From NCBI RefSeq assembly GCF_027409185.1, contig NC_084469.1, positions 101,185,835 through 101,249,834 on the forward strand: DNA of 64,000 bases. Reading direction: 5' to 3'. Positions 35,540-46,799 of this stretch are shown here, piece after piece. A program made the position numbers and the translations under genes. The notes below the pieces were generated by a model. That model had not been told where the DNA came from. It made no database searches and saw only the letters and a list, made by a program, of their open reading frames with translations. The number at the start of each line of letters is the position of its first letter. Position 1 is the stretch's first letter. This stretch comes from Cynocephalus volans. Lineage: Eukaryota > Chordata > Mammalia > Dermoptera > Cynocephalidae.

Positions 35540-37827
35540 CATTTCCACTGGGCAAATATAATCAAATACTGATAATTTCTTTCATAGATTTCAACCTCGT
35601 AGAAGAACATAAAAAATGATAAATATGGAATTTAGAATAATGATTGCTACTTGCAGTGAATATACCACTGTGATTAAGAAACCCTTCAGGTAAATACTAT
35701 GGTGATGTCATGTTACTATTCTTTCAAAATTACAGATAGATTTTATGCATAACTTTGTGCATACTATTTTAACAAGTAAAATTGAGCAAAGTCCTTCCAT
35801 ATTCCTAATTTGAAATACATCTTCTGAAGTTCTTCTCATGGGAAAGTCATGCATCTCAGACTTCAGAGAGCATCAGAATCTGACACAGTGCTTACTAAAA
35901 ATGCTTGTCCCACACATGTATCCCTATATTCAAAGTCAGTAGATCTTGGGTAAGGAATGGGATCCAGTCCTCTGAGAAAAAGCATCAGATGACTTACCTC
36001 TGCAGGAGTTCTATATATGTCAATGGAGGAAGCTCTGCATGGAAGACAGCTTGGGAGCCAGACAAAGAGCTGTTTCCTAGACGTGGTGCTGAAAATAACA
36101 GCATCCCCTCGACCTCCAGCGATGATCACACAGAAGGCTCTCTAGCCACTCCTTAGATTCTCCTTTGAGACCACCATAGTTTTAGCCCTCATACACACAA
36201 AGACAATTCTGATTTATGGCCCCCAATTTGTGTGCATATGGGGAGAGTGATGTCCCTAATCTTGCCAGTTTTCCTTTTCTCCCATCTTCACTTACAGTCA
36301 AGATATCCATCTCAAACTAAAGTACTTCTCCATAGGATAACATTCCTCATAAAGGCTCCTAAAAAAGTTTTGCATGAGAGCCCTAAGACTGCAGCCAAAC
36401 ACATCAATGATATAATCAATTTTATTCAATGTTTTCTATGTAGACTCCAACAGCAAGATTTTTTAAAAAAAGAAGAAGAAGAAGAAACACAGTATAAAAA
36501 GGTGACTAAAGAGAAAGTGAAAAACCATATACATTCTTACAAATAAGTTCCGGGAAGGTTTCAAAGCAAATAAGATGCCAGACCACTAGAACCTTTTCAT
36601 GGTTACCTAATAATTATTTATTTTATTATGTTATTCAGACAGGAAAAGCAGCTAATAAATATAACAATGAACAAAAACTAACCTAACTACTGAGACAAGT
36701 GGTAAAGATATAAAAGACCAGTAGCATTACAAGATTATGCATATAGGCAAAATAAGGAATACAATAATGCCAGTTAAATTTTACTGAGTACTTACTAGGT
36801 GTGAGGAATTCTACTAAGTGTTTGTAGTACTTATGGGAGTGAACTTTCCAACAGGAATTACATTCCACATGGCCAGTCAAAGTATCTCTTAGAAATTGTT
36901 TTCTTCACACCGAGGAATTACCTTAAGAAGTGGCATATTATTCAAATACAGTTGGCAAGACTGAAGAAGATACATTTTGGATGACTCTGTGCAATGTCAC
37001 TTATCAATAGACCTAGGGAAGGATGGTCAGGTTTCTGTCTCTGGGCATCATGTCTGCATGTCTGCCTCTATTGCAACCATCCAGGTCCATGAGGAGAAAC
37101 AGCTCTAGGATAAAACCACCACGGGAGGAGTAAATGGATTTTCCTCTATGTACACCATCTCTGAAGTCCTTGTAATTAAAGGTAACTCTCTTTACTGCTT
37201 GTGCATATCAGAGTCAGGATTACTTTCTCTCATTAGAAAGAAACAAAGGCTTCCTAACCAATGATGATCAAGGTCTCAAATCATCTCCCATCACTGAGCT
37301 AAACTAGCTGTAGAAATTCTGTAGATGATAAAACTGAGTGTAGTGGATGCTGAAGCTGCATGACACACATACAACTTACCAGTGACCAGTCTCCAGAACT
37401 ACTGAATTGTGGCATGGAACATCACTCCCGTGTTTCTGGGGTGCAATTCACATGTGTCTAAGAGTGGGATAAGGTAGAAGTCTCCACTATAACCACATCT
37501 TTGTTTGAGTCTTTTCAACGACCGGTCCAATTTCTCCATTTTTCCTACTTCTGAGAATGTTCCAACAAAATCACTATAACCCTTACCTCAGGTTCAGATT
37601 CCATAAACTCCAATCAAAGGAACTGAGCTAGAGAATGGAATTTATTTTTGAAATATCACAGAGCCATACAAAGGGCATGACAGGTGTCAATGCGAAGCTG
37701 AAATAAATTTACCCATTATGTCATTAACTCCTTTTGGAACTTCCTAATGCAGAAGTTTGGCATTCTGGCTCACTGAGAATTTCTCCTTGACTCACAATGA
37801 ATCCCTATCACAAAGCAGATGACACAA
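35540..37827 (-). repeat. OR-cluster duplicated 3' flank, copy A
   Basis: This segment, directly downstream of the OR pseudogene, recurs at 46800-48581 (copy B) and 62110-64000 (copy C). Matching anchors include: 'atcaaatactgataatttc' (35560) with C at 62150; 'cttcagagagcatcagaatctgacacagtgcttac' (35860) with C at 62505; 'gatcacacagaaggctctctagccactcc' (36120) with B at 46950 and C at 62770; 'gtttctgtctctgggcatcatgtctg' (37030) with C at 63710. It has no coding potential. The duplications are old, judging from the many substitutions and small indels. Confidence 0.8.
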
Positions 37828-38762
37828 TCACAAAAAAGAAGGTATCCTACCCATGAATTTCCTCAAGGCTCCCTTCAGGTCCCAGTTCCTCAGGCTGTAG
37901 ATGAAGGGGTTCATCATGGGAGTGACCACAGTGTACATCATTGAAGCCACTGCAGTCTTCCTGGAAGAATGTGTAAATGCAGAACCAATGTACACCTCAA
38001 AACCTGTCCCATAGAACAAGGACACAACTGAGAAGTGAGACCCACAGGTGGAAAAAGCTTTATATTTTCCTCCTACTGATGGGATTCTCATAACAGAAGA
38101 GACAATTCTAGCATAAGAGAAAATAATTCCAGAAAGAGAAACATCACCAAATATGCTAGCTGCAATATATATCAGGAAGTTATTAATAAGGGTATCAGAA
38201 CAGGCAAGATTGATGACCTGAACAACTTCACAAAAGAGGGGGATTTCCAGGTCTGTACAGAAGGACAGCGGCAGCACCATCAGGCTGTGGATCAGGGCAT
38301 CCCCGATGCTAACAAGCATGGAGAGCAGAATCAGCAGACCGCAGAGGCGGAGGTTCACGATGACTGTGTACCTCAGAGGGTGACAAATGGCCATATAGCA
38401 GTCATAAGCCATGGCTGCAAGGACACAATTTTCCAAGCCACCAAAACCAGGACAAGGCAGATCTGGGTGAGGCAGCCTGTGTAAGTGATGCTTTGACTCT
38501 GTTTTTGCATGTTCACCAGCATCTTTGGGATTGTGGTTGTACATAAACAAATGTCAAAAAAGGACAGGTTGGAGAGAAAGAAGTATGTGGGTGTGTGCAA
38601 GTGTGCATCAGAGATGACAGCCAGGATGATGAGCAGGTTTCCCAGGATGGTGGCCAGGTACATAGTCAGGAAGAGGCTGAAGATGAGGGGCTGCAGTTCT
38701 GGATCTTCTGTCACTTCCAAGACAACAAATTCTGAAACTGCTGTTTGGTTTCTGAGTTTCAT
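37828..38762 (-). pseudogene. Olfactory receptor pseudogene, family 7-like
   Basis: The closest relative in the window is OR gene 2 (48582-49520). The start ATG is at 38762 (MKLRNQTAV) and the stop at 37828. The frame breaks at about 38441-38446, by loss of one base in the end of TM3 ('LVLV' then frame change before 'MAYD'), so the N-terminal part (38762-38445) and the C-terminal part (38440-37828) are in different frames. The total, 935 nt, equals the intact 939 nt minus this base and one lost codon (IPLFFCEV became IPLFCEV at about 38240). Other damage: the TM3 motif reads [12 protein letters not shown] (R to C) and TM2 PMYFF reads PTYFF. TM5-TM7 are otherwise well kept ('[13 protein letters not shown]', '[15 protein letters not shown]'). 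No functional receptor is expected. Confidence 0.93.
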
Positions 38763-39015
38763 GTTGTCAATGAATCTGATAGATACAATGGGGTAAAATA
38801 GAGAAGACAATCAAGTGTGTGTTAACTAGACCAGCAACGGGAGCTTCATCACAGGTAAATGCCATCCTGGGAAGGGAAGAAGACTGATGGAGGGCAATGC
38901 CAAGGGTGTACCTTCCATAAATGTATTATTTTGTTGCTTTTAAAAGAGCTTGGCATCTCTGGTGTATTATATGGAAGATGTGTCCTCTGGAAGGGAAGAG
39001 GGACTGAGTGAGGCA
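38763..39015 (-). repeat. Immediate 5' flank of the OR pseudogene (duplicated)
   Basis: It matches the 5' flank of OR gene 2 in pieces: 'ccagcaacgggagcttcat' with 49582-49600, and 'tatatggaagatgtgtcctctggaagggaagagggactgagtgag' (38970-39012) with 50320-50358. The match ends at about 39015. The next homologous block appears only at 43830. Confidence 0.7.
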
Positions 39016-39920
39016 CCGGTAAAATATACAGTGTGTCAGATGGTTATGAATGTTAGGGAGAAAAAAATAGAGCATAAAAGGGGAATTGGCATGTGGGAAG
39101 ATATGATACAACTTATAACAGGTCTCACTAAGAAGGTGACTTCTGAAGAAAACAGAGGATGGGGACGAATGCATGCATATATCTGGTAGAAGAACTGACA
39201 GGGAGAAAGAATGGCAAGTGCAAAGGCCCTGAGGTGGAAGCATACCTGGTGGGCTCAATAATAGAAAGGGAGTTCAGTATGGCTGAGGGCTGGCTGGTTA
39301 TCTCAGTTGGTTAGAGCATGGTGTTATTACAGCAAGGTCAAGGGTTCAGATCCCCATACTGGCCAGCCACCAATAAAGGAGGGGGGAGGAGGGGGGAGAG
39401 AGAGAATAGAATATGACTGAAACAGAATGAGTGATGGGATAATGATGAAAACAAAGAGGAAGCTTGAGGGAGATTGTACAAGCGACCTCCTGATGGCACA
39501 GGCACACTCAGGGTACCCTAGGTTGGTGCTGTTCTAATCATCCCAAAATAATGGTCTATTGTGGTAATAGCGAAGCTGGTGAGATTTGGCTGGACATTGG
39601 ATATATTTTGATAATATAGACAAAAGTGCTTTCTGAAAGACTGTGCACAGGATGTGGGAGAAAATGCAAAATTAAGATGATGCCAAGATTTTTGGCTTGA
39701 GCACCTAAAACAATGGAGTAGTCATCAGCTGTGATAGAAAACACTATGGGTAAAGCATATTTGGGAGATTATATCAGGGTTTTGGATATGTTTTTAATTT
39801 GTCTATTGGGCATCCACAAGGTGAGCTGAGCGAGGCACTCGGATATACAAGTTTGGAATTTAAGGGAGAATGCCTTTCTGCACGGGTAAAATCAGGAGTT
39901 GTCATATGCATGTGACTTTC
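39016..39920. repeat. Ancient interspersed repeat-like DNA interrupted by a SINE
   Basis: 39180-39285 and 39412-39900 carry phrases such as 'gaatggcaagtgcaaaggccctgaggtggaagcatacctggtg' and 'aatgatgaaaacaaagaggaagcttgagggag', which I know from an old mammalian-wide repeat but cannot name. The SINE at 39287 splits it. Confidence 0.45.
39287..39411 (+). mobile_element. tRNA-Ile-derived SINE with target duplication
   Basis: This is the best-preserved copy in the window. The head GGTTATCTCAGTTGGTTAGAG is close to the D arm/A box of tRNA-Ile, and the B box reads GGGTTCAGATCC. The GA-rich tail ends at 39411. It is flanked by TATGGCTGA (39278-39286) and TATGACTGA (39412-39420), a 9-bp target duplication with one difference. 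RNA polymerase III transcription is expected of the family. Confidence 0.9.
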
Positions 39921-40205
39921 TCTTAAATTGTGCTAAAATATACATTACATAAAATTTATCATCGTTGACATTTTCACATGTAGAGTTCAGTAGTGTTAAG
40001 CACATCCACATTGTTGTGCAACCGATCTCCAGAACTCTTTTTATCTTGCAAAAATAAAACCCTATGCCTTTAAGCAGCAGGTACTTATTTCCCCCACCCC
40101 ACTTCCCCTGGCAACCATCATTCTAATTTCCATGTCTATGAATTTGAGTACTGAGTACTTCATGTAAATGGATGCATGCAGTATTTTCCTATTTGTGACT
40201 GCCGA
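39921..40205 (-). mobile_element. Old LINE-1 3'-end fragment, minus strand
   Basis: Phrases 'acataaaatttatcatcgttgacattttcacatgtagagttcagtagtgttaagcacatccacattgttgtgcaacc' and 'aaccatcattctaatttccatgtctatgaatttgagtact' are those of old L1M-type 3' ends read in reverse. Confidence 0.6.
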
Positions 40206-40625
40206 TTTTTTGTTTTTATAAATAAATAAAACAAAAATGTTTTAAAAACATCATGTTGTACCTGATAAATATATACATTTTATTTGTCAATTAATAAATT
40301 AATTTCTTTATAAAAAAAATAGCCAGTCACAAGGGAGCTAAGAGAGAAAGAAGGAAGGAAAGGAAGACCACAGTGGTGCATTGGAGTTGCAGAGGGAGAG
40401 AACATACCTAGGGATACAAAGTCGAGTGGGGAAAGGGGGAGAGGGAGAGCGGGTGGGGATAACTAGGTGGGGGACATGGGGGATAATCACAATTTGTGGT
40501 ACTTGGCATGCTGCCAGTGTGGATCTGGACATCACATCTTAGGCATGAGTGGTGACAATTAGCTTTGTGCCCCAAGAATATTCATAACCAATAAAATAAA
40601 TAAATAAAAATTTAAAAATATGTTT
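40206..40625 (+). mobile_element. LINE-1 3' ends, plus strand (two pieces)
   Basis: 40215-40320 is an older LINE-1 3' tail ('catcatgttgtacctgataaatatatacattttatttgtcaatt'). 40321-40625 is a younger 3'UTR of the type at 34441-34700 and (reversed) 44642-44954, ending in AAAT repeats. Both are severely 5'-truncated. Confidence 0.7.
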
Positions 40626-40629
40626 ACAC

Positions 40630-43310
40630 TACGAAATGGCTAATTCAAGCTAATTAACATATAATTTTAAAAACATATACATTAGATCACATACTGACTA
40701 TTTTTCGTAGTGAGAGCATTTAAACACAGCTCTCTTAGCAATGTTCAAGAATAAAATAGTTAACTATAGTCACTATGCTGTACAATAGATCTCTTGAACT
40801 CATTCTTCCTGCCTAACTGAAATTTTGTATTCTTTGACAATCATCTTCACACCTGCCCCCCAGCTCAGCCCCTGTAAACACCATTCTGTTCTCTGTTTCT
40901 ATGAGTTCAACTTTTCAAATTCCACATATAAGTGAAATCATGCTGTATATGCATTTTTGTACCCAGCTTGTTTCACTTAGCATAATGTCCTCCAGATTCA
41001 TGCATGTTGTTATAAATGGCAGGATTTCCTTCTTTCATAAGGCTGAATAGTATTCCATTATGGATATACACCACATTTTAAAAATCCATTCATCCACTGG
41101 TGGGCACTTACCTTGATTCCATTATCTTGGCTACTGTGACTAATGCTGCAATGAACATGGGAGTGCAGACATCTCTATGACATAATGACTTCATTTCCTT
41201 TGAATATATACCCAGTAGTGGGATTTCTGGATCATTCATTCGTTCAACTTTTAATTTTTTAAGGAACCTCCATACTATTTTACATAATGGCTGTACTAAT
41301 TTACATTCCCAGCAACAGTGTACAAAGGTTTCCTTTTCTCCTCATTCTCATCAACACTTATTTTTCATATTTTTGAGTATAGCCATTCTAGCAGGTGTGA
41401 AGTGATGTCTCATTATGGTTTAATTTGCATTTTGTTGATGATTAGTGGTGTTGAGATTTTTTTCATATAGCTGTTGGACATGTGTATGTTTTCTTTTGGG
41501 AAATGTCTATTCAGGCTCTTTCCCCATTTCAAAAATATTTATTTATTTATTTATTTACATTTTTTAATTGACATGTATTGATCATACTTATTTATGGGGT
41601 ACAGAGTTATATTTTAATACATGTATACAATGTGTGATAATCAAATCAGGATAATTAACACATTTATCATTGTCAAAACATATCATTTATTTGTGATAAG
41701 AGAATTTGAGCTCCTCTCTTCTAGCCATTTGAATTAACAGAAATTTATTGTATGTTTTTGCCCATTTTTCACTTTGGTTATTTGTTTTCTTTTTATTCAG
41801 TACTTTGAGTTTCTTATGTATTTTGAATATTAGCTCTTTATCAGGAGTAAAGTTTGTAAATACTTTCTCCCATTCTGTAGGGTATCTCTTCATTTGATTG
41901 ATTGTTTCTCTTGCTGTGTAAAAATTTTTAGTTGAATATAATACCATTTGTCTATTATTGCTCTTAATTGCCTGTGCTTTTGAGGTCAAATCCAAAAAAT
42001 CAGACTAATGTCATGTAGCTCTTCCTCTATGCTTTCTTCTAGTAGTTTTATAGTTTCAGGTCATGTGTTTAAATCTTTAATACATGTTGAGCTGATTTTT
42101 TGTATATGTTGTGAGACAAGGAGCAAATTTCATCCTTCTACATGTGGATATACGGTTTTTTCCAATGAAATTTGTTGAAAAACAATCCTTTCCCCATTGT
42201 GTGTTCTTGACAGCTTTGTCAAAAATCAATTATCTGTTAATGTGTAGATTGTTTTCTGGGCTCTCTATTTTGCTTCATTTCGTCTATATGTCTGTTTCTA
42301 TGCCAGTACCGCATTGTTTGGATTACTATAACTTCATAGTATATTTTGAAGTCAGGTATTGTGATGCCTCCAAGTTTTGTGCTTTTTGCTCATAATTGGT
42401 TTGGCCACTGTTGGGCTGAATCTCAGATCTTTCTGCCCCTTCCTGTACAGGTCATGAGTCAGGTAATTGAAAAAAAGATTCTGGCAGTGTTCTGCAAGGT
42501 AGACGTATTTTATTCTTCAGATATGAGCTTCAAATACATGCTTTATTCTCAGACATGAGCTCAAGCTCTACTCCACTGACCCTCCATGTTCTGCCAACCA
42601 GCGGTTCAGAGCAGTTAATTATATATTCTTAGTACACAATAGTGGCCACAAGCAAAGTATCACATAATTGCAACAACCATGCTGAATCAGTAAATGCATG
42701 CACACACACAGTTACACTACCTTTATAACTTGTTTCTAGTGAATGTGCTGAATCTTGCCCATTTGTAACAGATGTGAGGTGAGTTAGCCTGACTAAGCTT
42801 TTTCCACTTCCCTTACAGCCACTCAGAGTCTTTTTTGGTTCCATGCATGTTTTTAGATTGTTTTATCTATTTCTGTGGGAAAAAAAAATAGTAGCATTTT
42901 GATAGGGATTGCTTTGTGTCTATAGATCACGTATTAATTCTTCCAGCCTGTGAACGCAGAATATCTTTTTATTTACTTGTGTTTTCTTCAGTTTCTTTCA
43001 TCAATGTTTATAGTTTTCAGTGTACATATCTTTCACTCCTTGGTTAAATTTATTCCTATTTTATTTTATTTTTGTAAGTATTATGAATGGGATTGTTTTC
43101 CAGACCTTTTCTCAGTAGTTTATTGTTGGTATGTAGAAACACTTCTGACTTTTAAGTGTTGGGTTTATATTCTGCAACTTTACTGAATTTGTTTATTAGC
43201 TCTTACAGTTTTAGTGTGGAGTTGTTAAGGTTTTCTATATATATAAAATTATGTCATCAGCAAACAAAGACAACTTCACCTCTAATTTTCCACCTTTGAT
43301 ACCGGAGTCC
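40630..43310 (-). mobile_element. Old L1M-type LINE-1 (ORF2 3' half and 3'UTR), minus strand
   Basis: Read on the plus strand: the 3'UTR ('actatagtcactatgctgtacaatagatctcttgaac'), the ORF2 end ('gtgaaatcatgctgtat...cttagcataatgtcctccagattcatgcatgttg'), and further ORF2 to 43310 ('atgtcatcagcaaacaaagacaacttcacc'). A foreign LINE-1 3' end (about 41530-41735, 'aattgacatgtattgatcatacttatttatggggtacag') is nested inside. A 42430-42850 stretch does not look like LINE-1 and is probably another insertion. Confidence 0.75.
42430..42850. other. Unassigned insertion inside the old LINE-1
   Basis: LINE-1 ORF2 sequence runs to about 42420 ('cataattggtttggccactgttgggc') and resumes at about 42850 ('ttttagattgttttatctatttctgtgggaaaaaaaaatagtagcattttgatagggattgc'). 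The DNA between is more GC-rich, with phrases 'gtagacgtattttattcttcagatatgagc' and 'tgagttagcctgactaagc'. It may be a solitary LTR (an AATTATATATT box and 'tttattct' signals), but I cannot identify it. Confidence 0.45.
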
Positions 43311-43829
43311 TTATAGCCCATTGCCAGAATCGAGATCAAAGATCACCCTTCAAAAGGTATATCAAGGAACTCAAATAAAAGGACAAGTAATAGGCGACCA
43401 TATGTCCCTTCCTCTAACTAAAAATTAAATAACATTTTAGAGAATTCTAGAATATTTATCAGAATTGTACCGGGGAAATTTTCTATTGAGAATGGAAAAA
43501 GTCCCCAGAATGTTAGGGTCAGAGAAGGAAATCAGTAATCCGATAACTGCTAAATATTGATGCAAACTTACAAGCAAACGTGATGGTTAACTAGGAAGGC
43601 ACTTCCTTGGCTAATTAAGTTCTCCCGTTTTGCATATTCCCAACTTGTAGCTCCCAGATGGATTGGAAGAATAAGATCTCTTCCTATCTGCAAAACATAA
43701 ACTAAGAGACTTCAGGTTCCCTGGGTGCCAACCCTAAGGAATAATATCATTTCTCCCCATGATGTTGAAGGACATAAATGGAAGCCTGAACTCAGGCAGC
43801 ATGGAAATACAGAGTGAAGAACTGAGCTG
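43311..43829. other. Unassigned DNA upstream of the OR pseudogene
   Basis: No gene and no nameable repeat. It lies between the old LINE-1 and the conserved OR upstream block. Confidence 0.4.
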
Positions 43830-44280
43830 CTGTGAAAAAGGATTATCTCTGGGAAGAGGCTTAGGTGTGCTGCCTACTGATGTGGGCAGGGTTCTTGAAA
43901 GGGGTAGCAACAGGTCGACTATTTGTAAGTTTTGTGGCCAGGTTCAATATCCAAAACTTTGTGGGTGTTCAATTTTCTTATCATTCTGATCCCAGGGCAG
44001 TGCAAATCCTTAAGGATCAAGGCTCAAAGAAGGCAGAACTTCACACTGGCTGATTTGCTCAACCTGGAAGGCCAAAAGTATGTAATCCTCTACTGTACAC
44101 CTGTTTCTGCTCACATGTATTTTAAGTGCTTTGCACACATGGGCACAGTTCCCTTCTGTAATTGCATCCCAGTCTTCTTTCCTTAGGTACATTCAGAGGC
44201 ACCCTTATGCTAATGACAATCTCAGGAATACTGAAATGATATTTAAAACTACAGACTCAAAAATATAGTTTCTTTATTAA
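43830..44280 (-). promoter_or_regulatory. Conserved OR upstream block, copy A
   Basis: Homologous to 50377-50790, about 1 kb upstream of OR gene 2. Shared phrases include 'tgatcccagggca(g/c)tgcaaatcctta', 'ggccaggt/ggccaaaagt...ctgtctcc/ctctactgtac', 'tttgcacacatgggcacagttcccttctgtaattgcatcccagtcttctttcctta' against 'ccttgcacaggtgcacacacctcttctctaattgtatttcagcctcttta'. The block probably contains the promoter or a 5' noncoding exon of this OR subfamily. Here it lies 5 kb from the pseudogene. Function is inference from conservation and position. Confidence 0.5.
43990..43999 (+). promoter_or_regulatory. Possible Olf-1/EBF-like site, copy A
   Basis: TCCCAGGGCA differs at one position from the EBF (O/E) palindrome TCCCnnGGGA, a site common in OR promoters. 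The same ten bases occur at the matching place in copy B (50531-50540). A single degenerate motif is weak evidence; conservation between copies is what makes it notable. Confidence 0.3.
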
Positions 44281-44630
44281 CTCCAATATGGTGTTTTATT
44301 TTATGAATATGCCATGTTTATCCATTTGTCTAATGATAGATCTGTATATATTAACATGGATCTCAAAAATCTAATGTTGTCTAAAGATAGCACTTTGCAA
44401 AATGATTGTTCATTTTAACATCTATACAATGAAAGTGCAAAACATTGCTACATGCTGTTTATTGACAAGATATGTAACTAATGCATGTAAATGCATGGAT
44501 AAGAAAAATACAAATTCATAAACTTGGGAGAAAAAGGAATAAAACTGGAGATGGACCAAAAAGATATAGTTTATTATCTAAGTATATGTAGATTACCTGT
44601 AAAATACAAGTGATAACATAGAAAAAATAA
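44281..44630. other. AT-rich DNA, unassigned
   Basis: I see no gene or clear repeat. This is intergenic sequence upstream of the copy A block. Confidence 0.4.
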
Positions 44631-44641
44631 TGAGAAAAAGC

Positions 44642-44954
44642 ACATTATTTTATTTATTTATTTTTTATTGATTATGCATATTCATGGGTTACAAAGCTGA
44701 CTGTCAGCACCTGTGCCCAAGATGTGATGATCAGATAAATACTATCAGCATGGCCATTACCACAAATTGCAATTTTTTACCGTGTCCCCCACACAGCCTC
44801 TCCCCAACCTCCCTCCCTCTCTCTTCCTCACCCCCAAACTCCCAGCAACCTTAGGTGTATTCTCTTCTTCTGCAAGTCCAATGCACCACTGCGATCTTTC
44901 TTTCCTTCCTTCTTTTTCTCTTAGCTCCCACTTATGAGTGAGGATGTGTAGTAT
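44642..44954 (-). mobile_element. LINE-1 3' end (313 bp) with perfect target duplication
   Basis: The plus strand reads a T-rich tail (TTTA repeats), then the 3'UTR and the last bases of ORF2 ('agctcccacttatgagtgagga') in reverse. It is flanked by the perfect 11-bp repeat TGAGAAAAAGC (44631-44641 and 44955-44965). The 3'UTR type equals those at 13690, 40321 and 59500. Confidence 0.9.
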
Positions 44955-44965
44955 TGAGAAAAAGC

Positions 44966-46795
44966 TAATTCTAAGGCATAGATCTATGCATGCCTCATTG
45001 AATTCTATTTCTACACATTATATTCAGAAGTTTCTACTATACTCTTTGTAATCACACAAGACTGTGCATGGAAGAGTAACACTAACAAAATGGCAGAGTA
45101 AGCAGCTTCAAGCACCTAGCCCCTCAAGAAAACATCAAAAAACAAGTAGAAACTATCAAAACTATCTTTGTCAGAACTTTGCAAAACAGTCCATACTTTC
45201 AGCAACAAACTGAGTGCTGAATCAAGGAAAAGGCAACTTCAATATAGAAGAAAAGTTGTATGGTGTTTTTATTTGCCATTGCCTCCACCCCCTTCCCAGC
45301 ATGGCAGAAATCTTAGTAAGGAAACAACAGCAGCCTGTGTCCCCAGGTGAGACCCTGGTTCATGTCTCTGGAAGAAGCAGAGTGAACATTTTCTCACATC
45401 ATTGTATATGTCTTCTCTAACCCAACTGGGAGCTACCTAGAGAATTGACACAATGCATTAGTCTCTGTTTAGCATAACTCTGAACTCAAGCTTAGAAATC
45501 AGTAGATATTGTACCAAAACACTGAAAATGAAATTAATAGTTCAGATGATGCTTAGAATAAGAGATACAATCAAAATATACAATAGACCACTTAAGGCCA
45601 GAAGCAAAACTGTAGAAAGTTTCTTTAGGAAATTAGGACTTTGAAAAGCAGCCCTGCATTTGAGGGAATTTAGAAAGCCATGGGTATGCCCATGGCAAAA
45701 TATACACTCAGAAAAGACCAGAGAAGACCCTAAGCTTTCACATTGTTCTAATTCCTAGGCTTAGGGAAAGACTGTCTAAGTCATGAAGGAGTGCCACAGC
45801 ACAGATACAATCCACAAAGACTGAGAGAGGTGTGTTATTTGTTTTTTGTTTGTATTAGCTTCTGAAATCCAAAGAAATCTCTGTCAAGCACTAGGTGAAC
45901 AAAGCTAAGGAACATAAACGTCAGTAATCACATGCAACAAGGAATACAGTCCTTACAAATGTATTTTGGGAAAGTTACTAAGCAAATGGACTGCTACTGC
46001 ATTCAACAACTAAAAACACTAAAAATCAAACCATCAGGGAGAATCTAATTTTTAGATTTTGAGAGGCAGAAAGAAAAAAGAATTTAAAAAGTGAGCATAG
46101 TTTAAGAGACCTATGAGACACCATGAAGCAAACCAATATATTCATTATGTGACTCCCAGGAAGAGTACAGAAAAATAAAGGAGCAGAAAGAATATTTGAA
46201 GAAATAAATGGCAAAAACTTACCCAAATTTGATAAATCTGAGAACCTCAAAGAACTGTATGTAGGATTAACTCAAAGAGACTCACACCAAGACACATTAT
46301 TATCAATTTGCCAAAATCTAAGAGAGAATCTCACAAGCAGCAGGAAAGAAGTGCCTTGTTACCGACAAGGGATCCTTATTAAGATTAACAGTGAATTTCT
46401 CCTCAGAACAATGGAAGCAGGAATTTAGCAGTAGTGACATATTTAAGGTGCTAAAAATATTTCAAACTAGAATTTTAGATTTTTTTTGGCAGCTGGCCAG
46501 TTTGGGGATCCAAACACTTGATGTTGGTGTCATAACACTACACTCTAACCAACTCAGCTAACCAGCCAGCCTTCAACCTAGAATTTTATAGTCAGAAAAA
46601 TATTCCTCAGAAAAGTGAGGGAGAAATAAGGTGTCTTTAGACAAGTGAAAGCTGAGGGAGTTTGGTATCATAGGCCTGCTCGACAAGAAATGTTAAAGGG
46701 TTGAAATAAAATGACACCAGTTTGAAATGAAAGGACATTACATGGAAATTCAGAGCTGCATAAAAAAATAATAAAGATTTTTGATTACTACAAAT
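44966..46795 (+). mobile_element. Old L1M-type LINE-1 (5'UTR to ORF1 end), plus strand
   Basis: 45070-46795 parallels 27446-29700: 'aaaatggcagagtaagcagcttcaagcacctagc' (5' region), 'agacaccatgaagcaaaccaatatattcattatgtgactcccagg' and 'agaatatttgaagaaataaatggcaaaaacttacccaaatttg' (ORF1). All frames are interrupted. A SINE is inserted at 46481. Confidence 0.75.
46481..46572 (-). mobile_element. tRNA-Ile-derived SINE, minus strand, with target duplication
   Basis: Read in reverse, the head (GGCTGGCTGGTTAGCTGAGT) and a B box (AAGTGTTTGGATCC) are the same family as at 39287. It is flanked by CAAACTAGAATTTTA (46463-46477) and CAACCTAGAATTTTA (46573-46587), a 15-bp duplication with one difference. 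It was inserted into an old LINE-1. Confidence 0.88.
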
Positions 46796-46799
46796 ACAT

